From Bacillus alkalisoli (lineage in GTDB: Bacteria > Bacillota > Bacilli > Bacillales > Bacillaceae_I), in assembly GCF_002797415.1 (NCBI RefSeq), contig NZ_KZ454944.1, positions 395,745 through 459,744 on the forward strand: 64,000 nt of DNA. Reading direction: 5' to 3'. The first letter of the stretch is position 1. The number at the start of each line of letters is the position of its first letter. The notes beneath the pieces were generated by a model, which did no database searches, had not been told where the DNA came from, and saw nothing but the letters and a program-made list of their open reading frames with translations. The translations under genes were made by a program, and so were the position numbers. Positions 62,491-64,000 of this stretch are shown piece after piece.

Positions 62491-62594
62491 AGTTCCTTTA
62501 CGTGGAAAAATATTGCACGATTAAGAAGATATGGTGAGATATTCTCTTAATAAAATCAATAAATCGCAAACTCAAAGTTCCACGTAAAGGAATT
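62491..62594. repeat. 104-bp quasi-palindromic stem-loop element
   Basis: Outer arms AGTTCCTTTACGTGGAA and TTCCACGTAAAGGAATT pair at 16 of 17 positions; an inner hairpin ATTAAGA...TCTTAAT adds structure. No coding. Between the secreted protein and the lipoprotein gene, it may be a small mobile (MITE) or regulatory element. Confidence 0.7.
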
Positions 62595-62656
62595 AACAAC
62601 ATTGTAACATCTTTTGTTCCGCATCACCTATTATATGAATATTTGGAGGAAATTTT

Positions 62657-63520
62657 GTGCGCAAACTACTTTATGCATTCTTACTTATCATATTGATTAT
62701 CCCATTGGCATGCTCTAATCCGAGCAGCGGAAAAATGGAGTTCTACTCCAATGCGGACAAAGTGTTCGTTTCTAGTGAAAGCGAAAGTGTACTATCTTTT
62801 GAAGTAACGTTATTCACAAAATATAAAGTCACAAATATGGAATTTGATGGGTTCGAAGGAACGAATGTGGAGAATGTTAGTGCAGAATTAATAAACAATA
62901 CAGTCGAACAAATTAAAAACTATAAACATAAAGATTACTTTACTTCAATCGTCATGGTGAATGTGATGCCAGAGGCGGGCCAACATGATATAGAAATAAG
63001 TAAAATGGTCCTTCTATTAAATGGAAAGCCAAACAAAATACATTTTACTAATCCTATTAAACATACATTTACAGGCGGAAACGTTTTTACAAATGATTTT
63101 GTTCCTAACATATTACCAAATGAATTTTCCACACAAGCAATAAATAATGAAAATGATACATTTATCTATCAATTCGAAGCGAAAGAAGATATTGAATTAC
63201 AAAACATTTATACGTTAGACCATATTAAGCCAGTTATTTCTGAAATAAAAATAAATGGACAACTTGTAGAAAAGGATGAATTTTTACCGTTAAGCATTTC
63301 CGCAGACTCTGTGGTAGAAATCTACCTAACGTTTGAAGGGAAAACAAATGAATTAGATATGTATCATTTTGTTTCTACTAATCTTTATTTCGAATTTTTA
63401 AACGCGAAAACATTAGAAAAGCAAGCAAATGTGGTTGCTTTATTCTTTAATCCTATATATCCAATAGAAGACTCAATGGACCATATTAATCGTTACATCG
63501 ATCATGTTATTTACAAATAA
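62657..63520 (+). CDS. Lipoprotein of unknown function
   Basis: 287 residues, GTG start with TTTGGAGG upstream. Lipobox IPLAC at residues 16-20. The mature part is all beta-type with two similar halves (SVLSFEVTLFTKYKVTNMEFDG... and SVVEIYLTFEGKTNELDMYHF) and an acidic character; no family recognised. It follows the stem-loop at 62491, terminates in the hairpin at 63564, and precedes another lipoprotein gene running off the window. Confidence 0.7.
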   Translation: MRKLLYAFLLIILIIPLACSNPSSGKMEFYSNADKVFVSSESESVLSFEVTLFTKYKVTNMEFDGFEGTNVENVSAELINNTVEQIKNYKHKDYFTSIVMVNVMPEAGQHDIEISKMVLLLNGKPNKIHFTNPIKHTFTGGNVFTNDFVPNILPNEFSTQAINNENDTFIYQFEAKEDIELQNIYTLDHIKPVISEIKINGQLVEKDEFLPLSISADSVVEIYLTFEGKTNELDMYHFVSTNLYFEFLNAKTLEKQANVVALFFNPIYPIEDSMDHINRYIDHVIYK

Positions 63521-63563
63521 TCCATAACATTGCTATTCCTTACAATTGCACAGTTAATAAAAA

Positions 63564-63595
63564 GGAAGGGAGCTCGTCAGATGACGGGCTCTTCC
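63564..63595 (+). terminator. Terminator of lipoprotein gene
   Basis: GGAAGGGAGCTCGTC/GACGGGCTCTTCC stem-loop. Confidence 0.75.
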
Positions 63596-63627
63596 TTAAT
63601 CAAATTCATTATAGGGACTGAAGAAAA

Positions 63628-64000
63628 ATGAAAGGGAAACTAATATTATCTACTTTTATCTTAATCGTTCTATCTGGATGTATTTACGGCTTGTTTTACT
63701 TCAGTAGTCAAAGCACTTATCAAACGGTAAGGGATGTAACGACCGAAACAAAGAACACGGTGCACCTACGAGCAGAAGTATATTCAGGTACTTTAGAAAA
63801 TGTTTTCCGACAAGATGGTAAGGTCGTTCTTCTCCCTGAAGAGATTTACATGGATCAAGTAGAAATTAGTTGGAATCGCAATGATAAAGTCACACTCCAT
63901 GTAAACTTAGGCGATGACTTACAAGCAGGAGACGAACTTTATACCGTTAATAAAAAAACGTATTATGCCGAAAGCGATGTAAAAGTAGTAAATGTTTCAA
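63628..64000 (+). CDS. Lipoprotein gene, partial at window edge
   Basis: At least 124 codons open to the end of the window. ATG 63628; the only purine-rich stretch before it is TGAAGAAAA. Signal peptide with lipobox VLSGC at residues 14-18 and hydrophobic KLILSTFILIVLSG. The visible mature part (KNTVHLRAEVYSGTLENVF, then DQVEISWNRNDKVTLHVNLG and AGDELYTVN) has the alternating beta pattern seen in the lipoyl/HlyD-like part of efflux adaptors, but the sequence is too short to assign. Confidence 0.6.
   Translation, partial: MKGKLILSTFILIVLSGCIYGLFYFSSQSTYQTVRDVTTETKNTVHLRAEVYSGTLENVFRQDGKVVLLPEEIYMDQVEISWNRNDKVTLHVNLGDDLQAGDELYTVNKKTYYAESDVKVVNVS

Overview
The window is a low-GC Gram-positive chromosome segment, best read as a Bacillaceae member (Bacillus in the broad sense). 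The evidence is strong AGGAGG-type ribosome binding sites, frequent TTG/GTG starts, ComK-family genes, a DUF1659-DUF2922-YvrJ trio, a T-box leader, a sortase LPXTG protein and LexA boxes of the Bacillus GAAC-N4-GTTC type. No rRNA or tRNA gene was seen. Species-level identity cannot be read from the sequence alone.

Layout. 1-4.9 kb: sugar-nucleotide operon (rfbC-rfbD-rfbB-ugd-epimerase) for dTDP-rhamnose and UDP-uronic acids, entering from the left edge. 5.1-8.5 kb: IS3 fragment, then a ComM/YifB-type AAA+ ATPase directly followed by a RAYT-type HUH transposase. 8.6-19.5 kb: small membrane genes, two intact ComK-family genes plus one decayed copy, an ISL3 scar and a SIR2-TPR protein (candidate defence gene) inserted between ComK copies, then a repeat-rich stretch. 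20.2-27.2 kb: ROK regulator, argininosuccinate-lyase-like enzyme, sugar ABC transporter and nagB. 28.2-32.2 kb: accessory island with a ParB-like protein, a PD-(D/E)XK-like protein and a Fic protein with a phased operator array. 32.6-36.5 kb: aromatic amino acid hydroxylase behind a T-box, carbinolamine dehydratase and glutamate dehydrogenase. 36.9-38.4 kb: secreted protein and lipoprotein. 38.7-41.2 kb: a second ComM-RAYT pair. 42-47.9 kb: MORN protein, frameshifted NucS-like nuclease, Excalibur lipoprotein, amino-acid oxidase. 48-56 kb: two large secreted nuclease-type proteins bracketing DUF1659-DUF2922-YvrJ. 57-64 kb: IS110 element, rtcB, a WHH nuclease toxin with SUKH immunity protein, and secreted/lipoproteins.

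The most interesting system is the duplicated ComM-RAYT module. Both copies have the same order and tight spacing, and both have a sigma-A-type promoter followed at the same distance (7 bp after the -10) by a perfect 12-bp core LexA box. They therefore look like SOS-inducible operons pairing a branch-migration-type ATPase with a single-strand (HUH) transposase. A GGACACNGGGACAGG repeat lies just upstream of each. The whole window is also littered with extragenic palindromes (GGGACGGGGTT...AACCCCGTCCC) of the type RAYT enzymes mobilise elsewhere. Together with three ComK-family copies this hints at a link between DNA damage, DNA uptake and repeat spread, but the functional link is inference.

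Second-tier points are the T-box (probably tyrosine-specific) in front of phenylalanine hydroxylase, the helically phased 86-bp operator repeat upstream of fic, the SIR2-TPR gene in a duplicated comK locus, a 158-bp MITE next to a shortened nagB, and 260-bp direct repeats on both sides of the LPXTG nuclease gene.
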